Notes: generated from the sequence alone by a model not told the origin. A stretch of DNA of 64,000 nt from Aestuariivivens sediminicola (GCF_022662015.1 NZ_JAKMCM010000004.1:62001-126000), one strand, 5' to 3'. Shown: positions 17,245-27,332, numbered from the stretch's first letter. Program-made: numbers and translations.

Positions 17245-17982
17245 TTACTCGTTGGCATCTATATGGGTTAATTCTATGATTCGCTCAATGGTGGTTCTAA
17301 TAGTTGTATTTTCATCCTCAACAACATGGAGCAAAAGATTTACATCTCCATGGCGATCGTAAATTAAATTCTCAAATTCTATAGTGTTTAAAAACGATAA
17401 ATCAGTCCGGTTATCCTTTAATCCCTCATTATAGGGCTGTGGAATGCGCTGCGCCAAATAAGGGATTACCGTCTGCTGTACATAATGTTTTGCCTGTCCT
17501 TCTCTTTCAAAATAGTCTGATATCAAATCTTCCCACTGGATGAGCAAGGTCCTGAGTTCCGTGTTTGAAATAATCTCAAAGGATGAGGTATTGATTAAAG
17601 TCGTTATAGATCCCATGGATAAATCAGCAGAATGCAGGTCACGCATACGATACAAAGCAACCGCCAATGAGTCGATGTTTACATCACTGCCTCTTAAAGG
17701 AAATGCACCTATTAAATAGTTGCAATGTTCCCTGATCCTGATATATGATCTAACTGTACTTTCAAGTTCGTGTTTGTTAAACTTAAATTCAGTGTTTATT
17801 TCTTTTAACAGCAGTCTTTCGCGTTTGGTGCTGATTCTTTCTTCGTTCCAATTATTCACCTGCAGTGCCAATAAAATGCCGACCATGACCAAAACGATTT
17901 CTCCTACCGCATAGCGGCTGTATTGTAAGAACCTGTTTTCATCCGCCAGTTTTTTACGTATTCTTCTGAAGAATCCTTTCAT
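17245..17982 (-). CDS. DUF6090 family membrane protein
   Basis: 245 residues. The family hallmark is at the N-terminus: FFRRIRKKLADENRFLQY and the single membrane segment around VGEIVLVMVGILLALQVNNWNE. The rest is helical with RRDxx-like coiled stretches (ERLLLKEINTEFKFNKHEL) and is predicted to face the periplasm. The family is abundant in flavobacteria and functionally uncharacterised. Confidence 0.85.
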   Translation of the reverse strand: MKGFFRRIRKKLADENRFLQYSRYAVGEIVLVMVGILLALQVNNWNEERISTKRERLLLKEINTEFKFNKHELESTVRSYIRIREHCNYLIGAFPLRGSDVNIDSLAVALYRMRDLHSADLSMGSITTLINTSSFEIISNTELRTLLIQWEDLISDYFEREGQAKHYVQQTVIPYLAQRIPQPYNEGLKDNRTDLSFLNTIEFENLIYDRHGDVNLLLHVVEDENTTIRTTIERIIELTHIDANE

Positions 17983-18341
17983 GGGTATGTGTCATTGGTT
18001 GGGAACTAAATATAGGAAATTATGGGGATTGATTTACATGACTCTAATTCATGTAAGAGCTGAGCTCTGTAATCCATTGTACATCTTAATAAAATTCTGT
18101 CATTTCGAGTGAATTTTACGATTGAAATGAGTAAAATTTGTATCGAGAATAAGAATTTTAGTTCTTGAAATAGTTCTCCTTACCTGTCGCAGGCAGACAG
18201 ACAAGCCACCCGTATTCTATGATTAAACCAAATTTAAAATTGCCTTTCTTTGTGGCACACAACATGATATCCACATAATGGGCTTATACCTATATTGAAA
18301 AATGGTATTATGGCTATACTCTTAATGCTATTATCACACTT
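17983..18341. repeat. Intergenic with a dispersed flavobacterial repeat
   Basis: No coding frame. Positions about 18098-18215 contain TGTCATTTCGAGTGAATTTTA, a GTATCGAGAA segment and a CTGTCGCAGGCAGACAG palindrome. This combination of a TCATTTCGAG/TCGAGAA stretch and a CCTGCC-type palindrome is typical of short interspersed repeats in Flavobacteriaceae genomes. A second copy of the CCTGCCTGCGGCAGGCAGG type occurs at 56425-56443. Confidence 0.45.
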
Positions 18342-20732
18342 TTAAATTCCCGGTACATAAAAGACACTTATATTTTTTAAGATGGGTTTTCCGGTCGATT
18401 CCAGCACCTTTAGCCTGATGCCTTTAACCTTAATCGCATCAAATTGTTGTATGCGTTTGTGTCCTATACTTTCGCCCTGGGCTATGGTCTTCCATTGACC
18501 GTTTACCAGACCTTCAATCGCATACCGTCTCACACGTTCGCCCGCTTTAATATCCTCCTGTAGGATAATGTGGTTCATCAAACGCGGTGCTTTTAGTTTG
18601 AAGGTCACCGCAGTACCTTGTCCTGATGTCGATACGATTGGGTTTTCAAAACGCCTTTTTATTTCGTCTCCCCATTCCTTTAAACGTTCCACATCGGGTT
18701 GGGGCATTAGCCCATCCGGATCGGGAGTTAATCCCATTATGAGCGTTGCATTTCTGCCAACCGATTTGTAATACATGGTCATTAAATCTTCCAAAGGAAA
18801 CACATGGGCTTCATCACCGGGTTCCCAGAACCATTCGTGGCGTCCGTTATAGCCTCTCAATGGGGCATCGGCCATGGCGGGCATCCAAAATGCACCATTG
18901 GGATCGCCTTCCTTGAGCAATTGAAAGTTATTTGCAGCGATATTCTTTTTAGCGCTTTCTCCTGCCCCGGTGGCGACATAGGGAAATGTAGCCCAGCAAG
19001 GGTCGCCGACCGTTCCGGATTCCGAGCCTCCCCATCGCGCTTCTGCCAGTTGACCATTATGATAGAACAGGCAATTAGGCTGATATTTTCTAACGATTGG
19101 CAAAACATCCGGAGCCCCATTATCCGGATGGTCTGCACCGCCGTCAAACCAAATTTCAAAAAGTTCACCGTAATTGGTGCAAAGCTCCTTCACCATCCCC
19201 TCGACCATCCGGTTATACCACTGTTGACGGTTTTCTCTGAAATCGCCAACACCGTTAACCTTGAAATCATGAACCCCCAGAAATGAATTCCATCGGATAC
19301 CGACATAAATTCCCGGTTTAATTCCATACTTCCTGCAGGACGCCACAAAATCGGCCACGATATCCCCTTTGCCATCACGCCATTTAAGTGCCTTTAAGCA
19401 ATAGGGGTTGACATCAGACTGGTATAAGGCGAAACCGGTTTCGTGGGTGGCGGTTAAAATTGCAAATTGCGCACCGGCCGCCTTGGCTGCCCTTACCCAC
19501 TGATCGGTATCCAGGTGCTCGGGATTGAATATCTGGTAATCGTTCACAGGATCGATGCGGTTATTGCCCTGTCCGTATTTTACACCATCGAACACATGCA
19601 GGTCGTAATGAAAAACCACGCCCAGTTCGGCTTCCTGCCATGCCAGTTGCCTGCTATTGGGTTTGGGATAGGTGCTTTTTTCAATGGGAATAAAAACAGT
19701 ATAGGAGCTGTCCCCTTGTTTAACCGTCAGGCTCAGTACTTTCGGGGTGCCGTCTTCGCAATACATAAAGGGACGTTCCATACGATCGGGAACCAACAGC
19801 GATCCGTCTGCCCTCTTTATCATTTTAGGCATTAACACATATTCATTGGCCGGTTCCCAATTTATGCCATCAGCCGAGGTAACCATACCTATAAAACCTT
19901 CAGCATGAAACACCCCGTAAAAGCGATTTCTATCCTGGTCGTACCACATGGACATGTCTTCGGTATCGATAGTGTCAATTACCGGCTTTTCCAGAATTTG
20001 AAACGGCCCTGTGGGTGACTCTGAAACGGCTATGGCCTGGTTTCTTATAAAACGTGTTTCGTTGGGTTTATCGCCCTTGACAATTAAATAATAACGGCCA
20101 TCGGGACCGCTCTCTATGGCCGGGTTCACGGTAAGCGTTGTTATGGGTCCTGTAGGTTCTAATAAGGGCTTGTCCATACGCTTCCACGGGCCATGGATCG
20201 ATTTTGAAACTGCAACACCTGTGCGCTGATTGGGTCGTAAAATTTTCCAGTTTGGGTGACTGTAACCCGTATGTGCCGTTTCTATGAGCTCGTCTTCCGT
20301 AAACGCTTTATCTCCCAGGTTGGTAGCGATATAATACAAATAATAGGTGCCTTCAAAATATTTAATCTTAGGATTATGTGCCGTTATGGCATCCCAGCGG
20401 TTATTGCGGGCACCCTCTAACGCCACCTCCCTGAATGTCCAGGGTCCTGAAGGACTCTTGGACGTGGCATGTGCAATTTCAGAATGGGTTAACCATCCCA
20501 AAAAGCCATATTCCTTCTTCCAGCGCGAATAAAACAGGTGATACCTCCCGTGGTCGCCCTTTATAATCGAAGCGCCCCAATTGTAATAGCCTTCTGTCTT
20601 AAAAACATGCTCTGAAGTTATGGGCTTAAAGTTGTCATACAATCTTAAATCATCCGTGGTATGTTGCGCAACACTCATGTGCACAAAACAAAGGAAGATC
20701 ATCATCCAACCATAGGGTGCTCGGTATCTCAT
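18342..20732 (-). CDS. GH43-like / GH29 alpha-L-fucosidase fusion
   Basis: 796 residues with signal peptide (FLCFVHMSVAQ). Residues about 25-360 form a five-bladed-propeller glycosidase-like module (KGDHGRYHLFYSRW, GPWTFREV, DGRYYLIVKGD, EDMSMWYDQDRNRFYGVFH) of the GH43/GH117 style. Residues about 365-720 are GH29 alpha-L-fucosidase-like: ELGVVFHYDLHVF, AILTATHETGF and the nucleophile region FEIWFDGG. The C-terminal 75 residues are beta-rich. It should act outside the cytoplasm on a fucose- or galactose-containing marine polysaccharide; the substrate cannot be told from sequence. Base composition is richer in G+C than its neighbours. Confidence 0.8.
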   Translation of the reverse strand: MRYRAPYGWMMIFLCFVHMSVAQHTTDDLRLYDNFKPITSEHVFKTEGYYNWGASIIKGDHGRYHLFYSRWKKEYGFLGWLTHSEIAHATSKSPSGPWTFREVALEGARNNRWDAITAHNPKIKYFEGTYYLYYIATNLGDKAFTEDELIETAHTGYSHPNWKILRPNQRTGVAVSKSIHGPWKRMDKPLLEPTGPITTLTVNPAIESGPDGRYYLIVKGDKPNETRFIRNQAIAVSESPTGPFQILEKPVIDTIDTEDMSMWYDQDRNRFYGVFHAEGFIGMVTSADGINWEPANEYVLMPKMIKRADGSLLVPDRMERPFMYCEDGTPKVLSLTVKQGDSSYTVFIPIEKSTYPKPNSRQLAWQEAELGVVFHYDLHVFDGVKYGQGNNRIDPVNDYQIFNPEHLDTDQWVRAAKAAGAQFAILTATHETGFALYQSDVNPYCLKALKWRDGKGDIVADFVASCRKYGIKPGIYVGIRWNSFLGVHDFKVNGVGDFRENRQQWYNRMVEGMVKELCTNYGELFEIWFDGGADHPDNGAPDVLPIVRKYQPNCLFYHNGQLAEARWGGSESGTVGDPCWATFPYVATGAGESAKKNIAANNFQLLKEGDPNGAFWMPAMADAPLRGYNGRHEWFWEPGDEAHVFPLEDLMTMYYKSVGRNATLIMGLTPDPDGLMPQPDVERLKEWGDEIKRRFENPIVSTSGQGTAVTFKLKAPRLMNHIILQEDIKAGERVRRYAIEGLVNGQWKTIAQGESIGHKRIQQFDAIKVKGIRLKVLESTGKPILKNISVFYVPGI

Positions 20733-20903
20733 TTATTTACAGTATTAAAAGTGCCTTCCCATTTACCTGTTCTAGACATAAAGGCATCGTATAGCTGCGA
20801 AGTTACGAAAGTATGTCAGAATGAGGTGAAGGAAGATCCAATGAATGTCTGAGGTTCTGAAATGTGTTTTCTCACACCTCAAAAGTTGTTGGGTTGGTGT
20901 CAT

Positions 20904-20935
20904 AAAAAAAGCCCGGCGTGTCATACCAGGCTTCT
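20904..20935 (-). terminator. Terminator of the propeller genes
   Basis: On the minus strand AAGCCTGG pairs with CCGGGCTT around an 8-nt loop, followed by a T7 run. It lies 60 nt past the stop of the gene at 20998. Confidence 0.65.
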
Positions 20936-20997
20936 CTTATAATTTCAGCAGCATAATGTATACACTGCGTACCAATTTAAACGAATGATCCTTTGAA

Positions 20998-22104
20998 TTA
21001 CTTTACAATCTTGTATGTCTTATGTCCTTCCAGGTGTAACAAATAGACTCCTGATGATAATATACTGGTGTCGATGGAATTATCATTTGCATTTACAATG
21101 CTATGCAATACAAGCTGGCCATTTAAATTGTACAGTTTTATTTTGGAATTAGCAGATGACAGGCCCTTGAAAGTAACTTTATCATATTTTGAATACATGG
21201 CTATATCCCTATTCCCAAACTCCGCATTCCCTATAGATAGGGTCTGATCCTCCTTAGTCACAATTTTACCGCTGGTTTCCTGTGGCATGTATAAAAAGTT
21301 TCCGGAAATGACAACATCTCTCAGGAATTCAGGGGCTCCGTCATTATCAATGGCCTCCGTAGTAATGTTTGAAGGATCGGCAAAAGGTGCTTTATTAATG
21401 ACCCCTCCCGCTGAAAAATATAAGTAATCGTTATAAACGTGAACGCCCCTGGCGTTTACATTTGTTATGAAGGTGTCGAGCATGGGTGTCCCGGAAGTAA
21501 CATCCACGGCATAGATAATGCCTGTGCCTCCACCAGCATCTCTGTCGCCGATATAAAGCATATTCGCATTGAATTCCATGTCCTGGGGATTCGTCAATCC
21601 GTTTAGCACTGTAGTCACAGGAGGATTCGAAATAGTGATATCTATTTTTTTTAGAGAGGTTCCACCTCCGGACAAATCTTCATTCGTAAAATAGAGTTCA
21701 TCATTATAAATCGCTAAAGCGGCTACATATCCCAGACCGGTAACGATATCGTTTAACACCGTCGGACTATTGATATCAAAGCTGGCTAGAGTACTTTCTC
21801 CGGTGATATCATTTAGGTAGGACAGATAAATAACATCACCCTGTTTGGCTATATTACCTATACCTAAGGGGTCGGAACTGGCAGGAAGGCTATTAAACAG
21901 GACATTTGCTGATGGGGTCGGCTCATTCAGATCGATTTGAATTATTTCCCCGGGTGTGGCCACACCTTTAACATAGATCATGTTATTATCGATTATAAGA
22001 CGGTTAGGCTGGTCAAGACCTGTTATAAAATCAGTCACCTGACCGCTGGAGAAGTGAGAACAAAATGCAAGAAATAAAAATTTGAAAAGTATTTTTTTTG
22101 TCAT
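20998..22104 (-). CDS. T9SS-sorted beta-propeller protein
   Basis: 368 residues. Signal peptide FKFLFLAFCSHFSSG, then a repeated propeller of about 40-residue units (ELYFTNEDLSGGGTSLKK, MLYIGDRDAGGGTG, YLYFSAGGVI). The C-terminal 70 residues are a type A T9SS sorting domain (NSKIKLYNLNGQLV, SSGVYLLHLEGHKTYKIVK), so the protein is carried across the outer membrane and released or anchored. Binding partner unknown. It lies 32 nt after the similar gene upstream. Confidence 0.85.
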   Translation of the reverse strand: MTKKILFKFLFLAFCSHFSSGQVTDFITGLDQPNRLIIDNNMIYVKGVATPGEIIQIDLNEPTPSANVLFNSLPASSDPLGIGNIAKQGDVIYLSYLNDITGESTLASFDINSPTVLNDIVTGLGYVAALAIYNDELYFTNEDLSGGGTSLKKIDITISNPPVTTVLNGLTNPQDMEFNANMLYIGDRDAGGGTGIIYAVDVTSGTPMLDTFITNVNARGVHVYNDYLYFSAGGVINKAPFADPSNITTEAIDNDGAPEFLRDVVISGNFLYMPQETSGKIVTKEDQTLSIGNAEFGNRDIAMYSKYDKVTFKGLSSANSKIKLYNLNGQLVLHSIVNANDNSIDTSILSSGVYLLHLEGHKTYKIVK

Positions 22105-22136
22105 GAGCGTAAAAAGTATGTGTTAAAATTAGTGAT

Positions 22137-23540
22137 TCATTCTATTATGATCCTTTTTGTGGCTTTACCACTGTCAGTTTCAACTTCAATAAAATAAAGC
22201 CCTTTTGAAAGCGATTTGGTTGAAATGAGGGTTTGTCGGGTAGCATAAATAAATTGTCCTACATTATTATAGACGCTAATCTTTTTTAGATCTACCCCTT
22301 CTTTTAATTGAATATTAATATAATCTTTAGTTGGATTCGGAAAAATACTAAACTGTTGCAACACAATATCATCGCTAGAGAGTACTGCACTGAAATCATA
22401 AACTTGAACATGACCTGAACCCGCACCATTATTATCATTTCCAGGCCCTCCAATTGCAAGAATACTTCCATCAGCAGATATCGCTAAACCAGCTCCAAAT
22501 TCATCAGAATCAGTAACCCCATCTATTTTTGTTCCTTGTTGAACCCATTGCCCTGATATATTTCTAAAAACATAGACACTGTTATATGAAGTGAAAAAAC
22601 TGCTATAATTTTCTGATATAGCTATTATGGACCCATCTGAAGATAATTCTATATTATAACCGATTCCATTACCTGAACCAGTACCTTCAATATCTAAACC
22701 TACTTGAGTCCAAACTCCTCCAATATTCTCGAAAACCTTAACATTTGGTCCAAACAGTGAACCACAAGCAATAATATTTCCTGCAGATGATATACTTACA
22801 TCAGTTCCAAAATAGAAATCCCCCGGAAAACTTATGGTGTTTCCAATTTGGGTCCATGTGCCTGCTATGTTTTTAAAAACCTTAACTTCTCCATCGTCAG
22901 ACTCAATATAATTAGTAGCATCACCAACTACTAAAGTGCTTCCATCAGAGGACAAGCTTATTGGAATATTGCGATAATAGGTTTCTGTTGGAAGGATTAT
23001 ATCTAATCCGATTTGTGTCCATACCCCTGCTACATTTTCAAAAATACGAACATAAGGACTATTATATCCCGTTGAAACAGCTATTGTAGAACCATCTGCA
23101 GACAAACTAATATCAGTTCCAAACGCTTGCCCTTCCGAATCTCCTGTCAAATCTGAACCAATCTGTGTCCATGTTCCTCCTATATTCTCATAAATTTTAA
23201 CCTTACCTACGTTAGATCCATTTGTATCATCGTAAGGCTTTCCAATGGCAATAATAGTTCCATCAGAAGATAAGCTTAAACTATAACCAAAACTTGCATA
23301 ATCTTCGTCTCCTGCTATTTCAGAACCAATTTGCGTCCATGTGTTACTAATATTTTCATAAATACGAACATTACTGTTAACTTCTGGTGCGCTAATTGCA
23401 ACTATGTTCCCATCCGATGAAATACTTACACTGGTACCTAATCTCTGCTGTGCAACATCTCCTACTATATCATCACCTATTTGAATTTGAGAAAAAATAA
23501 GGAAGGGGCATAATAAAAATGTAATAGTAAATTTTTTCAT
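22137..23540 (-). CDS. T9SS-sorted FG-GAP-like repeat protein
   Basis: 467 residues. After the signal peptide (FTITFLLCPFLIFSQ) the chain has about seven repeats of roughly 52 residues, each with FGxxLSLSSDGTIIAIG, GxVKIYENIxGTWTQIG and GD-like turns. This is a beta-propeller of the FG-GAP/integrin-like kind. The C-terminus is a T9SS sorting domain (FSIFPNPTKDYINIQL, LSKGLYFIEVETDSG, KRIIIE). Codon use is clearly more AT-rich than the adjacent glycoside genes. Surface binding or adhesion is an inference from fold. Confidence 0.85.
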   Translation of the reverse strand: MKKFTITFLLCPFLIFSQIQIGDDIVGDVAQQRLGTSVSISSDGNIVAISAPEVNSNVRIYENISNTWTQIGSEIAGDEDYASFGYSLSLSSDGTIIAIGKPYDDTNGSNVGKVKIYENIGGTWTQIGSDLTGDSEGQAFGTDISLSADGSTIAVSTGYNSPYVRIFENVAGVWTQIGLDIILPTETYYRNIPISLSSDGSTLVVGDATNYIESDDGEVKVFKNIAGTWTQIGNTISFPGDFYFGTDVSISSAGNIIACGSLFGPNVKVFENIGGVWTQVGLDIEGTGSGNGIGYNIELSSDGSIIAISENYSSFFTSYNSVYVFRNISGQWVQQGTKIDGVTDSDEFGAGLAISADGSILAIGGPGNDNNGAGSGHVQVYDFSAVLSSDDIVLQQFSIFPNPTKDYINIQLKEGVDLKKISVYNNVGQFIYATRQTLISTKSLSKGLYFIEVETDSGKATKRIIIE

Positions 23541-23752
23541 AAAATATTTTTAATTTTTAGTGGGAAGAATAAAAAAAAATTTAAAAGTATACAATACTCA
23601 ATTTGAGTATTTCAGATGTATTTTCGACCAGAGGCAAATATTTTGGATGAAATCATTTATGAATAATAGCCTCTGTAAATCCTAAAACAGAATTCGTATT
23701 TGTAAATTTTGTATACTTAAGGCATAGTGAGTTAAAAATTATTCCGTTTATC

Positions 23753-25543
23753 ATGCGTTCCATTGCCTTTTGCAGATCCCTCTTTTTCACCTTTACAACA
23801 ATACTAATGCTATGTGTTACTGCAGGATGTCTGAGTTCAGGAAAGGACGCTGTGCCGCTCGATACCTCGCCATACTCCGACCGCTTTGGTGAGAAGGTCC
23901 TCGTTTTTGACGATACGATGGATCCGGAGGGTATCAAGATGACGCTTCAGGCCTTACATGAGCAGCAGAAGTACAACGAATTTGGCTCAGAACGCTATGC
24001 CCTGCTCTTTAAACCCGGAACCTATAATTTTGATGTCACCGTCGATTATTATATGCAGGCCATGGGTTTGGGGAGATACCCGGGTCAGGTCACCATCAAC
24101 GGGGCCGTGCAGTCCATCACCTCTACCAGCAGCAACAACATCCCTAACAAGGTGACCACCATGTTTTGGCGCGGAGCCGAAAACTTTAAAGTGGTACCAA
24201 AGGATGGCGAGATGCTCTATTGGGCAGTCTCACAAGCGGCGCCTTACCGCCGCATGCATGTGGTGGGCCACATTAATTTTGACAAAGGCAGTTGGGCCAG
24301 TGGTGGTCTCCTTGCCAATGCTCTGGTTGAAGGCAGAGCCGGATTAACTTCCGGTCAACAGTGGATGACAAGAAATTCGAGCATCGGTTTGTGGGAAGGA
24401 GGACACTGGAACAGGGTTTTCGTCGGAGTGGACGGGGCACCGAAGGATACGTGGCCTGATCAGCCAACAACCGTAATTGATACCACACCGGTAATTCGTG
24501 AAAAACCATTCCTGACCTTTACACCATCCGGAGATTACGCTGTTTTTGTTCCTGCACTGCACCGAGATACTTCCGGTCCTACCTGGATCAATCAGGATGA
24601 GGAGGGTGAGCTCCTGCCCATTAGGTCCTTCCATATCGCTTACCCGGATCAAGATAATGCGGCTTCGATGAATCAAGCTCTGGCTAATGGCAAGCATATA
24701 CTCCTGACACCCGGAATCTACACACTTGATGAAACACTGACCATAACCAGGCCGAATACCGTAATTCTTGGACTGGGACTGCCAACGCTCATCCCTCAGA
24801 ACGGTCTGATAGCGGTGGCCACGGATGATATTCCCGGAGTCAAATTGGCGGGCTTTATGGTCGATGCAGGAGCTGAACTGTCTTCAACACTTATCCAGAT
24901 TGGCCCGTCAGATGCTGATGCTGATTATACGGATAACCCCATCTCGCTACACGATATCTATTGCAGAGTCGGAGGTGCAGTGGTCGGCCAGGCGGAAACG
25001 GCCATAACCATTAACAGCAACTATGTGATAGGCGATCATTTTTGGCTATGGCGCGCCGATCACGGCGTGGGAACGGAATGGAGGGACGGACAAAATAAAC
25101 ACGGACTCATTGTCAACGGAGACCATGTGACCATCTACGGTCTGTTCAACGAACACTTTCAGGCCTACCAAACGCTTTGGAAAGGGGAACATGGCAGAAC
25201 GTATTTCTATCAATCGGAGATCCCCTATCACCCTCCCAGTAATGCGGTATGGAACGATGAAGGAAAGCCGGGTTTTGCATCCTATAAGGTTGCCGATACG
25301 GTACAACATCATGAGGCCTATGGCTTGGGTATTTACAGTTTTTTTAGTGGTAAGTCAACGATTTCCAATAAGGTCAGGCTGGAGAACGCTATGGAGGTCC
25401 CGGACCATTCAGGGATTGAAATTAAACATATTTCAACTTTCGCAGGACGTTATGGAGGCATCAATCATGTTATCAATGGCCTGGGACCATCTACAGAGGT
25501 GGGCGAACTAAAACTTTTCGACGGATTTAAAGGAAAGGAATAG
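23753..25543 (+). CDS. Secreted beta-helix lipoprotein (pectate-lyase-like)
   Basis: 596 residues with a lipoprotein signal (LCVTAGCLSS). Two stretches look like right-handed parallel beta-helix coils: about 75-230 (LLFKPGTYNFDVTVDYYMQA, GAENFKVVP) and about 310-470 (ILLTPGIYTLDETLTI, VILGLGLPTLIP, IPGVKLAGFMVDAG, HDIYCRVGGAV). The family is found in polysaccharide-degrading loci and is often labelled coagulation factor 5/8-type or GH55-like. I cannot assign a reaction. It is notably G+C-rich compared with both neighbours, suggesting later acquisition, and is the only plus-strand gene in this block. Confidence 0.7.
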   Translation: MRSIAFCRSLFFTFTTILMLCVTAGCLSSGKDAVPLDTSPYSDRFGEKVLVFDDTMDPEGIKMTLQALHEQQKYNEFGSERYALLFKPGTYNFDVTVDYYMQAMGLGRYPGQVTINGAVQSITSTSSNNIPNKVTTMFWRGAENFKVVPKDGEMLYWAVSQAAPYRRMHVVGHINFDKGSWASGGLLANALVEGRAGLTSGQQWMTRNSSIGLWEGGHWNRVFVGVDGAPKDTWPDQPTTVIDTTPVIREKPFLTFTPSGDYAVFVPALHRDTSGPTWINQDEEGELLPIRSFHIAYPDQDNAASMNQALANGKHILLTPGIYTLDETLTITRPNTVILGLGLPTLIPQNGLIAVATDDIPGVKLAGFMVDAGAELSSTLIQIGPSDADADYTDNPISLHDIYCRVGGAVVGQAETAITINSNYVIGDHFWLWRADHGVGTEWRDGQNKHGLIVNGDHVTIYGLFNEHFQAYQTLWKGEHGRTYFYQSEIPYHPPSNAVWNDEGKPGFASYKVADTVQHHEAYGLGIYSFFSGKSTISNKVRLENAMEVPDHSGIEIKHISTFAGRYGGINHVINGLGPSTEVGELKLFDGFKGKE

Positions 25544-25640
25544 TCTGACAGGTCAAAGATTCAGGTCAGTTTCAGATGTTGTATTTGAATGTGATGGATT
25601 CATAGACTCTCCGAAACTCAAATGGTATATTGGGATTTTA

Positions 25641-25673
25641 CAAAAAAAAGCCCATTTAAAAAATGAGCTTTTG
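25641..25673 (-). terminator. Terminator, probably bidirectional
   Basis: AAGCCCATTT pairs with AAATGAGCTT (one G-T pair), with an A-run on the left and TTTTG on the right. It separates the converging genes at 23753 and 25694. Confidence 0.7.
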
Positions 25674-25693
25674 CATTAGGAGTTTTTATAAAT

Positions 25694-26458
25694 TTAGTTC
25701 ATCATCCCCGTTGTTAAGGAAGGAACCAATTCCATTGTTTCAGTCATTTCGCCCCAACTTTCGAGGGAATCTCTAAAATTTTGTAAATCTTCCTCAAAGG
25801 TACCCCAACCGAATTCTTCATTGTAATCTTCTCTAAATGTGGTTTCCAAATCTCTCATGCCCCAATCATCCTGATAATTGTTCCACCCTCTAACAACAAC
25901 AAACATATTTTCACTGCTGCCGCTAATACACCTGAACATTAACCTGGTATCCTTGGCCCCTCTTTTTTCAAGAATTTTTGTAACTCTTGCCATGAACCTT
26001 CTAAAATGGGTGACCTTGCCGGGTTTTACGTCATAAGTGGTTCTTTCCAGGTATCGGGACGGCGTACCCGGATTTTCAGGGTCCCAATTTAAGGTCGCAC
26101 CGTTGATTCGATCCCATCGCAACTGTCCACTGGACTTCTCAACAAGAGGATCCACATTTTTTGCCCAATATTCACCTTCCGCACTGCGATCCTTGTCATA
26201 ATCCTTAGGATATTTCATAGATTCAACCCGTTCATATGTACCGCTATTTCTTCCGGTAACAATTTTGTAGGTAAACATGGCCGTTTCCGGGGTGGCGTTG
26301 AATTTTTGCATTTTTTTGGCTACTGCAGATTCAAATTCAGCAACCATTCCTTTTTTCGGAGTATATCTCCAGGAGTTCCAGTAATCGTTATCCGGATTAC
26401 GCTGTGCATTAAGGCTTAAACTAAAAATTAGAATCAAGGCAACAATTAAATTTTTCAT
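25694..26458 (-). CDS. Hypothetical secreted protein
   Basis: 254 residues with signal peptide (LIVALILIFSLSLNAQ). The mature part is aromatic and charged, with two similar halves: GMVAEFESAVAKKMQKFNA, then a KPGKVTHFRRFMARVTKILEK segment. Each is followed by beta-strand-like sequence, suggesting a duplicated ferredoxin-like (alpha/beta barrel) fold. Family and function not recognised. Confidence 0.7.
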   Translation of the reverse strand: MKNLIVALILIFSLSLNAQRNPDNDYWNSWRYTPKKGMVAEFESAVAKKMQKFNATPETAMFTYKIVTGRNSGTYERVESMKYPKDYDKDRSAEGEYWAKNVDPLVEKSSGQLRWDRINGATLNWDPENPGTPSRYLERTTYDVKPGKVTHFRRFMARVTKILEKRGAKDTRLMFRCISGSSENMFVVVRGWNNYQDDWGMRDLETTFREDYNEEFGWGTFEEDLQNFRDSLESWGEMTETMELVPSLTTGMMN

Positions 26459-26807
26459 AATGATAAATGAGTTGGTTAAAAAATTACTTTTTATAACTAA
26501 ACAGATAAGTTGTAATAGCCTACTAAGTTTATATTAGGACCTTAGTATTGTTACTTGTACAGCAGAAATGTGGCATTAACCGTTTCTATTCAAAACGATA
26601 TATTGGCTATAATCTAGAGGGAATCTTTGTGAAAATATACAAAAAATATTGAAGGGCAATTGATTTAGCTTTAATTATTATGAATTGAGCCAAGTTGATG
26701 TATACGATATTGGGGCTTTGCAGAATTATTTTTTATACATCAAGAACCCCTGTTTGTCGCTGAAAAGCGTTAAAATAGAATATAACTTGAGGTCAAAAAA
26801 AACCTAA
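26459..26807. other. Intergenic, nothing recognised
   Basis: 349 nt of AT-rich sequence between two minus-strand genes, with no frame, hairpin terminator or FNR-type palindrome that I can support. Confidence 0.5.
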
Positions 26808-27215
26808 TTAGTAATCATCCTCTGGAAAGAATAGGTCTTCAACGGCCTCTTCAGGAAATTCTATTAGATACCAAATTAAAAAACCAACGAGTGCAACGCC
26901 ACCAATAATAGACCAGGTTTGATCTTTTTTAGCAGGACCTCTGATCGAATTAATTTGATTTTTAATAAGTTTATCATATTTATGTTCATAATTATATCCC
27001 ATAAATCCATGTTTTACTCGCGTTTTTATAACCCCGAAATATCCATCATTCGTGTTTATTACATAATCATAAGTTTTTATGGAATCTTTAAAAAACACTG
27101 TTGAAGTCTCATGTTTGTTAACTGCTTTATTTAAGGTCCATTTCGGTCTACGGTAAGTGTTACATGACTGCAATAGTATAAGACAGGACAAAAAATATGC
27201 AAGTAAATGCTTCAT
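26808..27215 (-). CDS. Small lipoprotein with C-terminal membrane segment
   Basis: 135 residues. Lipoprotein signal LLAYFLSCLILLQSCNT, a central beta-rich part (SIKTYDYVINTNDGYFGVIKT) and a hydrophobic stretch near the C-terminus (SIIGGVALVGFLIWYLI) followed by an acidic tail. A lipid anchor plus a second membrane segment is unusual. Not recognised. Confidence 0.6.
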   Translation of the reverse strand: MKHLLAYFLSCLILLQSCNTYRRPKWTLNKAVNKHETSTVFFKDSIKTYDYVINTNDGYFGVIKTRVKHGFMGYNYEHKYDKLIKNQINSIRGPAKKDQTWSIIGGVALVGFLIWYLIEFPEEAVEDLFFPEDDY

Positions 27216-27332
27216 AATTACACTTTTATTACATCATATAAATTATACGTGACAAAATTTTGCACTCTTTTTTTGACCCCTGGTGCGTTTACTTGCAGTA
27301 ATAGGTCATTGTTTAATATTAAGTGATAAAGA

